A DNA stretch of 14,848 bases, from positions 1 to 14,848 of the forward strand of contig CAZGRP010000082.1 of the NCBI GenBank assembly GCA_964527995.1. The letters are read 5' to 3'. Under the pieces are notes generated by a model. That model had not been told where the DNA came from, searched no databases, and saw nothing but the letters and a program-made list of their open reading frames with translations. This DNA comes from CAZGRP01 sp964527995. Its GTDB lineage: Bacteria > Zhuqueibacterota > Zhuqueibacteria > Oceanimicrobiales > CAZGRP01. Positions within the stretch are counted from its first letter, which is position 1; each line of letters opens with the position of its first letter. This document shows, in pieces, positions 1 to 6,739 of the stretch. Both the position numbers and the translations under genes were made by a program.

Positions 1-9
1 TTTTGTTTT

Positions 10-88
10 GTAAGCGGATGAAGCGGATTGAACGGATCGATTTTGTTCTAAACGCTGAGTACGCAAAGGAAGAGCAGAGGACGCGAAG
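10..88. repeat. Degenerate CGGAT-rich intergenic repeat, copy A
   Basis: The first part (10-37) matches 566-593 at 26 of 28 positions in the same orientation. It consists of CGGAT steps spaced 9-10 bases apart. A second part, TCTAAACGCTGAG at 47-59, matches 602-614 at 12 of 13 positions, and the copy ends in a GCGAAG motif (83-88) that is also found in copy B. Copy A has about 20 extra bases (around 60-80) that copy B lacks. It lies just downstream of the nucleotidyltransferase stop. From memory, CGCAGAGG/GCGAAG and GCGGATTGAACGGAT phrases recur in intergenic regions of several environmental phyla. That is recollection, not a search. Confidence 0.7.
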
Positions 89-107
89 GGGATGGTCGGG
101 ACGATTG

Positions 108-443
108 TCAACCCACTCTTCCGTCTCCGGCTTCATACAGGACGACTACCTCCGTTGGGAAAACCCCACCGCGCTTCAGGGAAGCCTCCCATTTGGACGG
201 AGTACGTACCAGGATGTCTATCGGAAAGGGATGATCAATGCTCGCAGCAATTTGTGCGGCAGTATGCAGCGGTGATTCTTCGGTTTCCATCACGACCAGC
301 AAATCGACATCGCTGTCTTCCGTGGGAGTACCGCGAGCAAGCGAGCCGAACAGAATGATCTTCTGCGGCCGAAACCGCTGCACGATTTGGTCGACGATCT
401 TCTCGATCCCCCGTAACGTGACCGTCGTGTCTAATTCAGCCAT
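108..443 (-). CDS. Minimal nucleotidyltransferase (MNT) domain protein, MntA/antitoxin-like
   Basis: This is a 111-residue single-domain protein of the polymerase-beta nucleotidyltransferase superfamily. The signature GSLARGTPTEDSDVDLLVV spans residues 33-51, with metal-binding Asp45 and Asp47. The third carboxylate is Asp76 in the FPIDILV strand, so the active site looks intact. The C-terminus (EVVVLYE, about 98-104) is the usual end of this family. A strong GGAGGT at 452-457, 8 bases before the ATG, supports the start. Many relatives are antitoxins that AMPylate a HEPN RNase encoded next to them; that role is family knowledge. No HEPN gene is visible upstream (444-742), and only 107 bases remain downstream, occupied by a repeat. 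It may therefore be an orphan, or its partner may lie outside the window. The family call is firm; the biological role is not. Confidence 0.88.
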   Translation of the reverse strand: MAELDTTVTLRGIEKIVDQIVQRFRPQKIILFGSLARGTPTEDSDVDLLVVMETEESPLHTAAQIAASIDHPFPIDILVRTPSKWEASLKRGGVFPTEVVVLYEAGDGRVG

Positions 444-565
444 CTTACTTGACCTCCAGGTGCAGCGACATTGACGACACTCAAAGGATACTCCTCATCA
501 GTGTGCCTTGGTTTAAATCGCTGCAAGTAGCAAGTTGTTCCCGCTGGTGATCGCCGGCAGGTTGC

Positions 566-623
566 GTAAGCGGATCAAACGGATTGAACGGATTGTTTCT
601 GTCTAACCGCTGAGGGCGCGAAG
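566..623. repeat. Degenerate CGGAT-rich intergenic repeat, copy B
   Basis: This is the second, shorter copy of the repeat at 10-88, in the same orientation. It has the CGGAT array at 566-593, TCTAACCGCTGAG at 602-614 and the GCGCGAAG end at 616-623. Together the two copies bracket the nucleotidyltransferase gene. The rest of the 444-742 gap holds the gene's ribosome-binding site and a possible terminator for the permease operon. I see no small gene in it. Confidence 0.7.
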
Positions 624-695
624 TCTCTACAGAGGCCAACATCGCGGAATCCCCTATTCCTTCAAACTAACGCTGCCGAGCCTGATCACCCATCC

Positions 696-715
696 AAAAA
701 GACGGCGGACCGCCC
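696..715 (-). terminator. Possible rho-independent terminator of the ABC operon
   Basis: On the minus strand, 28 bases after the permease stop, a short GC hairpin (GGCG-GTC-CGCC) is followed by TCTTTTT. The stem is only about 4 bp with a 3-base loop, so this is a weak candidate. Its position right after the last gene of the operon is what supports it. Confidence 0.35.
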
Positions 716-742
716 AGCGCCCTCTGCGCTTCCAAAACCCTC

Positions 743-2791
743 TCAATAATACTCCACCCTCTTCCCCAAATACCGGAACTGAATCAAGGTGATGAGCATC
801 ACGATGGCAAAGAGCACCCACGACATGGCCGAGGCGTACCCCATGCGCAGGTACTCCCAGGCGTTCTTGTAGATGGAGTAGACGATCACTTCGGTCGATT
901 TCAGCGGCCCACCCTCGGTCATGACGTAGACCTGGGTGAAGACCTGGAACGAGCCGATCACCGAGGTCACCAGCACGAAGAAGGTCGTCGGTCGCAGCAT
1001 CGGCAGGGTGATGCGCCGGAAGCGCTGCCAGCGGCTGGCGCCGTCGACGATGGCGGCGTCGTACAGGTACTGCGGGATCCCCTGCAGCCCGGCAAGGAAG
1101 ATGACCATCTGGTAGCCGGCCTGGATCCAAATCGCCAGCAGCATCAGGGAGAGCAGCGCCGTAGCCGGATCGTTGAGCCACGGGAACGGCCCCAGGTGCA
1201 CCAGGCTCAGGGCCCAGTTGAGCAGCCCGAAGTCGGGGTTGTAAATCCACTGCCAGATCATGGCGATCGCCACAAAGCTGGTGACGCTGGGCAGGAAGAA
1301 GATCGTTCGCAGCACATGAACCCCGCGAATCCGCTGGTTCATCACCAGCGCGATTCCCAGCGACAGGGCCATGCCGACTGGAACGTGCAGCGTATAAAGC
1401 GCCGTGTTCTTGATAGAGTTCCAGAAGTCCGGGTCACGAAGAAGTTGGGCATAGTTGCCGAGGCCCACGAAGGGTCGCACCGGATCGATGAGGCCCCAGT
1501 TGTGAAAGCTGACATACAGGGCAAAGAGCACCGGACCGAGGGAGAAGACCAGCAGGTGAAGCGCCGAGGGGCCGAGAAAAGCATACCCCAGCAGCGCCTT
1601 GCGCAGGTAGGTCGGCTGCCGCAGGTTGCGGGCAACGAAGACAGCCACTGCCAGCGCCGCCAGCGCCGCCGCCCACAAGACAGCCACCCAGACTGCGGTC
1701 TTCTCCGTCTGCGCCGCCCTCTGCCGCTCAGCCTGGCGCGACAAAACGGCATGGTCGGAGACCTCAGGCATCTTCGGGGCACCCGGTTCGGCCGCGACGC
1801 GCTCCTCCCAGGAGCTGAGCCGCTGGTGCAGGCGAGAGGAGGTACCTTTCACCCAAACCCCATCAACTGCAGCGAGCAAAACCATCGGCAGCAGCAATCC
1901 GGCCACGACAGTCGCTGCGAACTCTCCCCGCGCCGCGGTCTGCCGCGCTCCCAGCCTGAGTAGACGCCTCGTGGCGAGCAGCATAACCACAAGAATAGTC
2001 GCAAGGAACAGAATCAGTCCTGATGGCGACAGCGGAGCACCCGAGAAAGCCGGACCCGGTGGCGCGAATACGACCACGGCACCGACGACATCCCAGGCAT
2101 CGAAATCTTTCCAGGGCGCCAGAGCGGCGAGGCGGTGGCCGCCCCGAAGAGGGAGATCAAGCGCGAGCACCTTTTCGAAAGCCACCAGCCGGTGCCATGC
2201 TGCCGACGGTACTTGCCAGTCGGAGAGGGCGCGTTCGGCCCCACCCGCTTCAGCCGCACTGCGCCCGACCGCGATCACCGCGCTCAAACCGTTCTGCTTC
2301 AGCGCCTCGGCCGCGGTTTGCGACAGACGTAGACGGGCGGAGAGAACCGCCACGCCCCGTCCCTCTGAACGAGGCGTGAAGACGTCCATCCACAGACGGC
2401 CGCCTCGGGAACGAAGGTCGGCCACGGTGCGTCCTTTGGCGACCGCTGCAAACATCGGGTCCGCCGCCTGCGGCATGTCCCGACTCAACGCCCTGAAGTC
2501 GACGGAATCGACCCATGATGAACTCGCCGGGGACAAGCGGGCAGCCACAGAGTCGGGCGGCACCGCGGCGGCGGCGAGCGTGGGGGCCACTTCCTCCAGC
2601 TCCCGGCGAACCATGCCGAGGTCGGTGGCCAGCCATTGTGCGATCGTCTCGAGCTCCAGCGCCTGAAGCTTCAGGTTCCCGAGGATGAGGCGGTGTCCGC
2701 TCAGAAATGCACTCACCGCGAGCGTGACGCCCACAGCCAGAAGCGTCCAGCGCGCCATGCGCTCCCCCTCGGCCGCAGCAAAGTGCCTCAT
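743..2791 (-). CDS. MalF-type ABC sugar permease with large N-terminal extracytoplasmic extension
   Basis: This is a 682-residue inner-membrane protein. The C-terminal half (about 395-682) is a binding-protein-dependent permease of the carbohydrate (MalF/UgpA) class, with the ATPase-contacting EAA loop at 578-600 (DAAIVDGASRW then RRITLPMLRP). Normal relatives are about 290-320 residues. Here about 390 residues precede the core: a membrane helix at 14-32, an extracytoplasmic domain at 33-255, helices at 256-275 and 293-313, a second outside stretch at 314-365, and a helix at 366-387. The basic loops at 276-290 and 388-398 fit a cytoplasmic location. The domain is not the MalF P2 loop, which lies inside the permease core; it looks Cache/CHASE-like, but that is inference. 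Its ATG overlaps the stop of the binding-protein gene as ATGA, with GGGAGG 7 bases upstream, so the extension is genuinely translated. No Met exists between residues 341 and 473, which argues against a separate core start. Confidence 0.9.
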   Translation of the reverse strand: MRHFAAAEGERMARWTLLAVGVTLAVSAFLSGHRLILGNLKLQALELETIAQWLATDLGMVRRELEEVAPTLAAAAVPPDSVAARLSPASSSWVDSVDFRALSRDMPQAADPMFAAVAKGRTVADLRSRGGRLWMDVFTPRSEGRGVAVLSARLRLSQTAAEALKQNGLSAVIAVGRSAAEAGGAERALSDWQVPSAAWHRLVAFEKVLALDLPLRGGHRLAALAPWKDFDAWDVVGAVVVFAPPGPAFSGAPLSPSGLILFLATILVVMLLATRRLLRLGARQTAARGEFAATVVAGLLLPMVLLAAVDGVWVKGTSSRLHQRLSSWEERVAAEPGAPKMPEVSDHAVLSRQAERQRAAQTEKTAVWVAVLWAAALAALAVAVFVARNLRQPTYLRKALLGYAFLGPSALHLLVFSLGPVLFALYVSFHNWGLIDPVRPFVGLGNYAQLLRDPDFWNSIKNTALYTLHVPVGMALSLGIALVMNQRIRGVHVLRTIFFLPSVTSFVAIAMIWQWIYNPDFGLLNWALSLVHLGPFPWLNDPATALLSLMLLAIWIQAGYQMVIFLAGLQGIPQYLYDAAIVDGASRWQRFRRITLPMLRPTTFFVLVTSVIGSFQVFTQVYVMTEGGPLKSTEVIVYSIYKNAWEYLRMGYASAMSWVLFAIVMLITLIQFRYLGKRVEYY

Positions 2792-4104
2792 TCGCTGGCC
2801 TCCCGGCGAGCCTCAAACTCCTGGAGCACTGCGTCGATCTTCCGAGCCACTGCGGAGGCCGCCGTCTGCACGTCCTCTCCGTCCCACATCACCCGGTCGA
2901 AGATCTCGATCAGCATGTCCTGTACGGCACGAAACTCCGAGATCCGCGTGCCCCAGGGAGAACGGGCATAAGGGATTTCGGAGATGAATGCGTGCTCGAT
3001 CCCCCACGGGTCCTTTTCGGCCATCTCCTCTGCCACGTGGCGCATGGCCGATACCGCCAGGCCGTAGCGCGAGAACGTCCGCTGGGCAATCTCGCTCGAC
3101 ATGAAGGCGGCCAGGCGTACCGCCCACTTGCGGTGCGGCGTCATCACCGGCACAGCCCAGCCGGATTCGTAGATGATGTTGGCGCGCGGCTTGCCGGCCG
3201 GATGAGGCAGCGGCGCCGCCCCGATGCGGATGCGGCCCGTGCGCAGGTAGCGCAGTGTTTCCGGGATCCACCAGTGGCCGGACTCGTAGAAGGCGATCTT
3301 GCCGAGATAGAACATGTTCTTATAGCGACCGCGCGGATTGCGCTGCACCTCCAGGCCGGGGACGACACGGTACTTCAACCGCAGATCCAGCAGAAACTGA
3401 ATCGCCTGCACCGTCTCCGGACTGTCGAGGTAGCCGGAGGCACGCCGGCCGTCCGGGCTGAGGATGTCGCCGCCGTTGGCCCACACCCACGGCTGCCAAA
3501 GGTAGAGGAACTTGGACAGAAACGTGCCGTAGACGTCCGGCTCGCCGTCGCCGTCTTCGTCCACGGTGACCTGCTTGCACATCCGCAGGAAGTCTTCCCA
3601 GGTCCAGTCGCCGGAGGGATAGGAGAGATTGAAGCGGTCGAGGACGTCCTTGTTGTAGTAGATGACCAGCGGCGTAAAATCCTTGGGGAAGGCGTAGAGG
3701 CGCCTTCCGCGCTGGGCGATGGCCAGGATGTTTGGATAGTAGAGCTTCAGGTCGAGACCGACACGATCGGCATACGGAGCCAGATCGACCAGGAGGCCGC
3801 GATTGGCAAAGGCCGGAACGTCGATCGAATCGAGCAGGAGGACGTCGGGCGGAGCGCCGCTCGTCATCGAGGTCAGGATCTTCTCGCGGTAGCTGTTGGG
3901 GATGGCCTCCTGGGTGACCTTCACCTCGGGATGGCGGCGCATGAACTCATCGAGCAGCTCATTGACGATCTCCATCTCCTCGACGCCGGCCCAGTCGGCG
4001 ATGCGCAGATGGATGCGCGTGTCGGAGCCGCAGCCCGCGAGCAGCCCCACGGCAAGCAAAGCCAGGATTCCTAAGGCGCCCCGCTGCGCGCGTCGTTTGC
4101 CCAT
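2788..4104 (-). CDS. Extracellular solute-binding lipoprotein, family 1 (sugar ABC importer)
   Basis: This 438-residue protein has a type II signal peptide: basic KRR, a hydrophobic stretch at 11-24, and lipobox LLAG-C with Cys25. It should be a lipoprotein anchored outside the cytoplasmic membrane. The mature part has family 1 (MalE-like) features: an N-terminal strand then a helix ending in RRHPEVKV (about 57-63), SGAPPDVLLLDS (82-93), YAFPKDFTPLVIYYNKD (137-153), and an acidic DEDGDGEPD loop (182-190) resembling a calcium-binding loop seen in many sugar-binding members. It captures solute, probably an oligosaccharide, and delivers it to the permease encoded immediately downstream, with which it overlaps by 4 bases. 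The start lacks a strong Shine-Dalgarno sequence but gives a complete signal peptide and lies about 31 bases from a predicted transcription start. The specific substrate cannot be read from the sequence. Confidence 0.93.
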   Translation of the reverse strand: MGKRRAQRGALGILALLAVGLLAGCGSDTRIHLRIADWAGVEEMEIVNELLDEFMRRHPEVKVTQEAIPNSYREKILTSMTSGAPPDVLLLDSIDVPAFANRGLLVDLAPYADRVGLDLKLYYPNILAIAQRGRRLYAFPKDFTPLVIYYNKDVLDRFNLSYPSGDWTWEDFLRMCKQVTVDEDGDGEPDVYGTFLSKFLYLWQPWVWANGGDILSPDGRRASGYLDSPETVQAIQFLLDLRLKYRVVPGLEVQRNPRGRYKNMFYLGKIAFYESGHWWIPETLRYLRTGRIRIGAAPLPHPAGKPRANIIYESGWAVPVMTPHRKWAVRLAAFMSSEIAQRTFSRYGLAVSAMRHVAEEMAEKDPWGIEHAFISEIPYARSPWGTRISEFRAVQDMLIEIFDRVMWDGEDVQTAASAVARKIDAVLQEFEARREASE

Positions 4105-4480
4105 GTTTCGCCGGAAGTTAGACCTCGTTCCACCGACGACAATATTAGGATTGCCACATGGAAATGCAAGAAGTTTTTGGGGCGCAAAGCCCGTAATGCC
4201 GGCAAGTCAAGGCCCGAACGCTTGGACAGGCCGTCCCGACTGACGACAGCGACCAACGGATCGCAACCTTGGAATCACCTCAGCCCGCCGACTGCAGCGG
4301 ATGAATCAGGCAAAGGTCCGATTCAGCTCCCGTTGGACTGCGAAGATCCGCACACGCGCTTGTCCGAATCCCCTTTCCAGGAAGGGTCTGCGCGCTTCAG
4401 TAGCTGGCTGGGTCGGCGCGATTCCGGGTGAGCGGGGTGGGTTTCGGTGCAGTTCGGTCTTTTGGGTGTTTTTCGGTGTC
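4105..4480. other. 376-base intergenic region without a supported gene
   Basis: This gap separates the glycosyltransferase stop from the binding-protein start. Apart from the promoter at 4142-4169 I see no RNA gene, no terminator with a T-run, and no convincing open frame. A plus-strand frame at 4177-4431 has no recognisable domain. A short direct repeat TTTCGGTG occurs at 4442-4449 and 4471-4478. Confidence 0.6.
4142..4169 (-). promoter_or_regulatory. Sigma70-like promoter of the ABC operon
   Basis: On the minus strand TTGCAT (4164-4169), a 16-base spacer and TAATAT (4142-4147) match the sigma70 consensus at four and five of six positions. Transcription would start near 4135, leaving a leader of about 31 bases before the binding-protein ATG at 4104. 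Confidence 0.6.
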
Positions 4481-5389
4481 TCAGGGCTTCAGCCCCAGGC
4501 GCTGCAACTGGGTCTGGCGCACAAACTCCACCAGCTCCGGTTCATCGATGCGATTGGATCGCTCGACCATGGCCCGAAGGTAGCCCAAGAGGATGGACAG
4601 GCCTTTGATCAGGTAGGGTGGGTCGGTCATCTGATACACCGAGCGTGCCACGACGAAGAGCGGATGCGATCCAAGGTAGAATTCCCCTGAACCGATTCTT
4701 AGACTGTCGCGAACCAGCCCCTCGGTGGTCGTCATCCCGCGCAGATGGATCACGGCCAGGTCCGGGATGTGTCCGGTCTGCCAGCCGCGCATTTGGGCCT
4801 TGAGAACATCCAGGCCGTTCCATCCGAAGTGGTGAGCCAGACCACCGATCTCTTCGAAGCACTCCCGGCGGTAAAGTTTGATGGAAGGGAGCACACCATC
4901 CGGCAGGATCCGTTCGCGGGACAGCCGCCGGCGGCGGGAAAAACGTCTTCTTGCCTGGGTGAAGCCTACCCCGCTGGCGATCCCCAGCCGAGGGTTGGTC
5001 GAGAACGCCCGGAACAATCTGCGAAAGTAATCGGGTCCAATACCGAGATCTGCATCCATCTTGCAGATGAACTGGTAGTCCTCGACCGAGACGCTGCGCA
5101 GCCCATCGTTGAAGGCTTCGATCACCCCAGAATCCTCGTCTCGTCTGCCACGGTCCTTCCTGCGAAGGACGCGCACGAAAGGATAGGTACGGGCGGCCGC
5201 GACGGCAATCTCGCCAGTGCGGTCGCCCGATCCATCATCAACGATCACCCATTCCAGCGGCTGAACACTCTGATAAGCCATCGATGCAATGATCTCAGGG
5301 AGAAAGGCCTCCTCGTCCCGGGCCGGTGTGATGACGACGTAGCGGGCGTTCTCGGGATCGAAGCGGCGCGTGTAGCTCAGTTCCTTCAT
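4481..5389 (-). CDS. Family 2 glycosyltransferase (GT-A fold)
   Basis: This 302-residue soluble protein has no signal peptide or clear membrane helix. The GT2 Rossmann-like start is at 17-50 (YVVITPARDEE then PLEWVIVDDGSGDRT), with the nucleotide-binding DDGS at 51-54. The metal-binding DAD motif is at 112-114, in FICKMDADLG. The conserved acceptor-side region lies around 188-204 (FGWNGLDVLKAQMRGWQ), where Asp194 is a candidate catalytic acid. It would transfer a sugar from a nucleotide donor to an unknown acceptor such as a cell-surface polysaccharide or lipid. It stands alone: 181 bases follow the dinB stop before its start, and 376 bases separate it from the ABC operon. No other polysaccharide genes are in the window, so the pathway is open. 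The ribosome-binding site is weak, but Met1 gives a normal domain start. Confidence 0.88.
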   Translation of the reverse strand: MKELSYTRRFDPENARYVVITPARDEEAFLPEIIASMAYQSVQPLEWVIVDDGSGDRTGEIAVAAARTYPFVRVLRRKDRGRRDEDSGVIEAFNDGLRSVSVEDYQFICKMDADLGIGPDYFRRLFRAFSTNPRLGIASGVGFTQARRRFSRRRRLSRERILPDGVLPSIKLYRRECFEEIGGLAHHFGWNGLDVLKAQMRGWQTGHIPDLAVIHLRGMTTTEGLVRDSLRIGSGEFYLGSHPLFVVARSVYQMTDPPYLIKGLSILLGYLRAMVERSNRIDEPELVEFVRQTQLQRLGLKP

Positions 5390-5570
5390 CGGGCGTCAAT
5401 TCTCGGCTGGTTGGCAGGTTCGTTCAAGGCAACGGCACCTTGGGGTGCAAAGGGCATACCACCAGGACCGGAACGCAAATTCAAGCGTACTTCGTCTTCC
5501 GGAGCTGCCGTCAACCTGTTGCTCGGTCAGACAATGTGCCGCGGTTGCACACGACAATGATGTCGAATGT

Positions 5571-6737
5571 TCAGGAACCCAGGCTGGCGCGCTTCAGGGT
5601 GCCTTCTCCGAAGCGGCGATTGAGGTCGTCCAGCAGGCGGGTAATGCGTTCTTCGAGAGGATCGATCTCTTCGAAGAGGGAGAGCTGTTCCCCTTCCACG
5701 ATGTTCAGGTGGGAAGCGCCGATTCCGAGCAGGCGTACACGCCGGTCGCGGTGCCAGACCTTCCGCACCAGATCCAGGGAGATCGCGCGAAGCACTTTTG
5801 CGGAATCGGTGAATTCGGGCAGTGTGCGGCTGCGGGTAAAGGTGGAGAAATCTTCCAGGCGCAGTTTCAGGGTGATGGTGCGGCCCTTGAGACCGTTCTG
5901 CCGCATGTCGCGAGACAACTGCTCGGCGAGCCGAAAGAGCGTTTGCTCGATCACCGCCGGGTCATCGACATCTTCTGCGAAGGTGCGCTCGACCGAAATC
6001 GACTTTCGCAGTCGGATCGGCGAAACCGGCCGGTGGTCGATGCCGTTGGCGAGCTGCCACAGCGACAGGCCCCACTTTCCAAAGCGTTTGGTCAGGTCCT
6101 CCAGCGGCATCTCCGCCAGCTGTCCGATGGTGTCGATGCCGATGCGTTCGAGGTAGGCACCGGTCTTCTCGCCCACCCCCCAGAGCCGGCGAATCGGCAG
6201 ATCGCGCAGAAACTCCTTCTCCCGTCCCTCTGGCACAATCACAAGGCCATCCGGCTTCTGCAGGTCAGAGGCGATTTTGGCGAGAAACTTGTTCGGCGCG
6301 ATCCCCACCGACGCCGTCAATCCGGTCTCTTCGCGAATGCGGAGCTTGATCGCCCGCGCCGCTTCTTCCGGCCCCCCGAAGAGGTGGGCGCTGCCGGTCA
6401 TATCGACGAAGGCTTCATCGATGCTGATCTGTTCGACCACCGGCGAAAACGTAGCCACGATGGCCATCACCCGCTTCGACATCTGGCTGTAGCGCTTTCC
6501 ACGCACCGGCAAAAAGATGCCGCCGGGACAGCGACGGTAGGCCTCGGAGATCGGCATAGCCGAGTGGATGCCATACTTGCGTGCCTCGTAGCTGCAGGTC
6601 GACACCACGCCACGGCCTCGCCCACCCCTGGGGTCGGCGCCGACGATAACGGGCTTGCCGCGGTATTGCGGGTTGTCGAGCTGCTCGATGGCCGCGAAGA
6701 AAGCGTCCATGTCGAGATGTAGGATGATGCGTTTCAT
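5571..6737 (-). CDS. dinB: DNA polymerase IV (Y-family translesion polymerase)
   Basis: This 388-residue cytoplasmic polymerase copies damaged DNA in the translesion pathway. The palm residues Asp9 and Asp11 (HLDMDAFF) and the SIDE motif at 105-108 (Asp107, Glu108) form the metal site. Phe14 occupies the steric-gate position that excludes ribonucleotides. The thumb helix-hairpin-helix segment is around 181-200 (PIRRLWGVGEKTGAYLERIG), and the little-finger domain spans about 243-345. QLSLF at 351-355 is a sliding-clamp binding motif. Unlike in E. coli DinB, where this motif is at the extreme C-terminus, here about 33 residues follow it. The start lies 2 bases after the stop of the upstream exported-protein gene (TAG-AA-ATG), so translation is probably coupled. 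Length and motifs match a full, active enzyme. Confidence 0.97.
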   Translation of the reverse strand: MKRIILHLDMDAFFAAIEQLDNPQYRGKPVIVGADPRGGRGRGVVSTCSYEARKYGIHSAMPISEAYRRCPGGIFLPVRGKRYSQMSKRVMAIVATFSPVVEQISIDEAFVDMTGSAHLFGGPEEAARAIKLRIREETGLTASVGIAPNKFLAKIASDLQKPDGLVIVPEGREKEFLRDLPIRRLWGVGEKTGAYLERIGIDTIGQLAEMPLEDLTKRFGKWGLSLWQLANGIDHRPVSPIRLRKSISVERTFAEDVDDPAVIEQTLFRLAEQLSRDMRQNGLKGRTITLKLRLEDFSTFTRSRTLPEFTDSAKVLRAISLDLVRKVWHRDRRVRLLGIGASHLNIVEGEQLSLFEEIDPLEERITRLLDDLNRRFGEGTLKRASLGS

Positions 6738-6739
6738 TT

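Noticed and set aside
654..1250. Minus-strand frame of 198 codons inside the permease gene
   Set aside because: It is out of frame with the permease core, which carries the EAA motif, and its translation is low-complexity.
4177..4431. Plus-strand frame of 84 codons in the largest intergenic gap
   Set aside because: There is no ribosome-binding site, no hydrophobic or domain pattern and an unusual composition; it overlaps the promoter-proximal region only by chance.
4442..4478. Direct repeat TTTCGGTG after the glycosyltransferase as a regulatory array
   Set aside because: There are only two copies of 8 bases with irregular spacing, downstream of a gene and far from the next start.
5534..5561. 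Small inverted repeat TGTGC-N7-GCACA after dinB as a terminator
   Set aside because: The stem is only 5 bases, with no T-run on the minus strand.
5445..6722. Plus-strand open frame of 425 codons opposite dinB
   Set aside because: dinB on the minus strand is unambiguous; the antisense translation has no domain signature.
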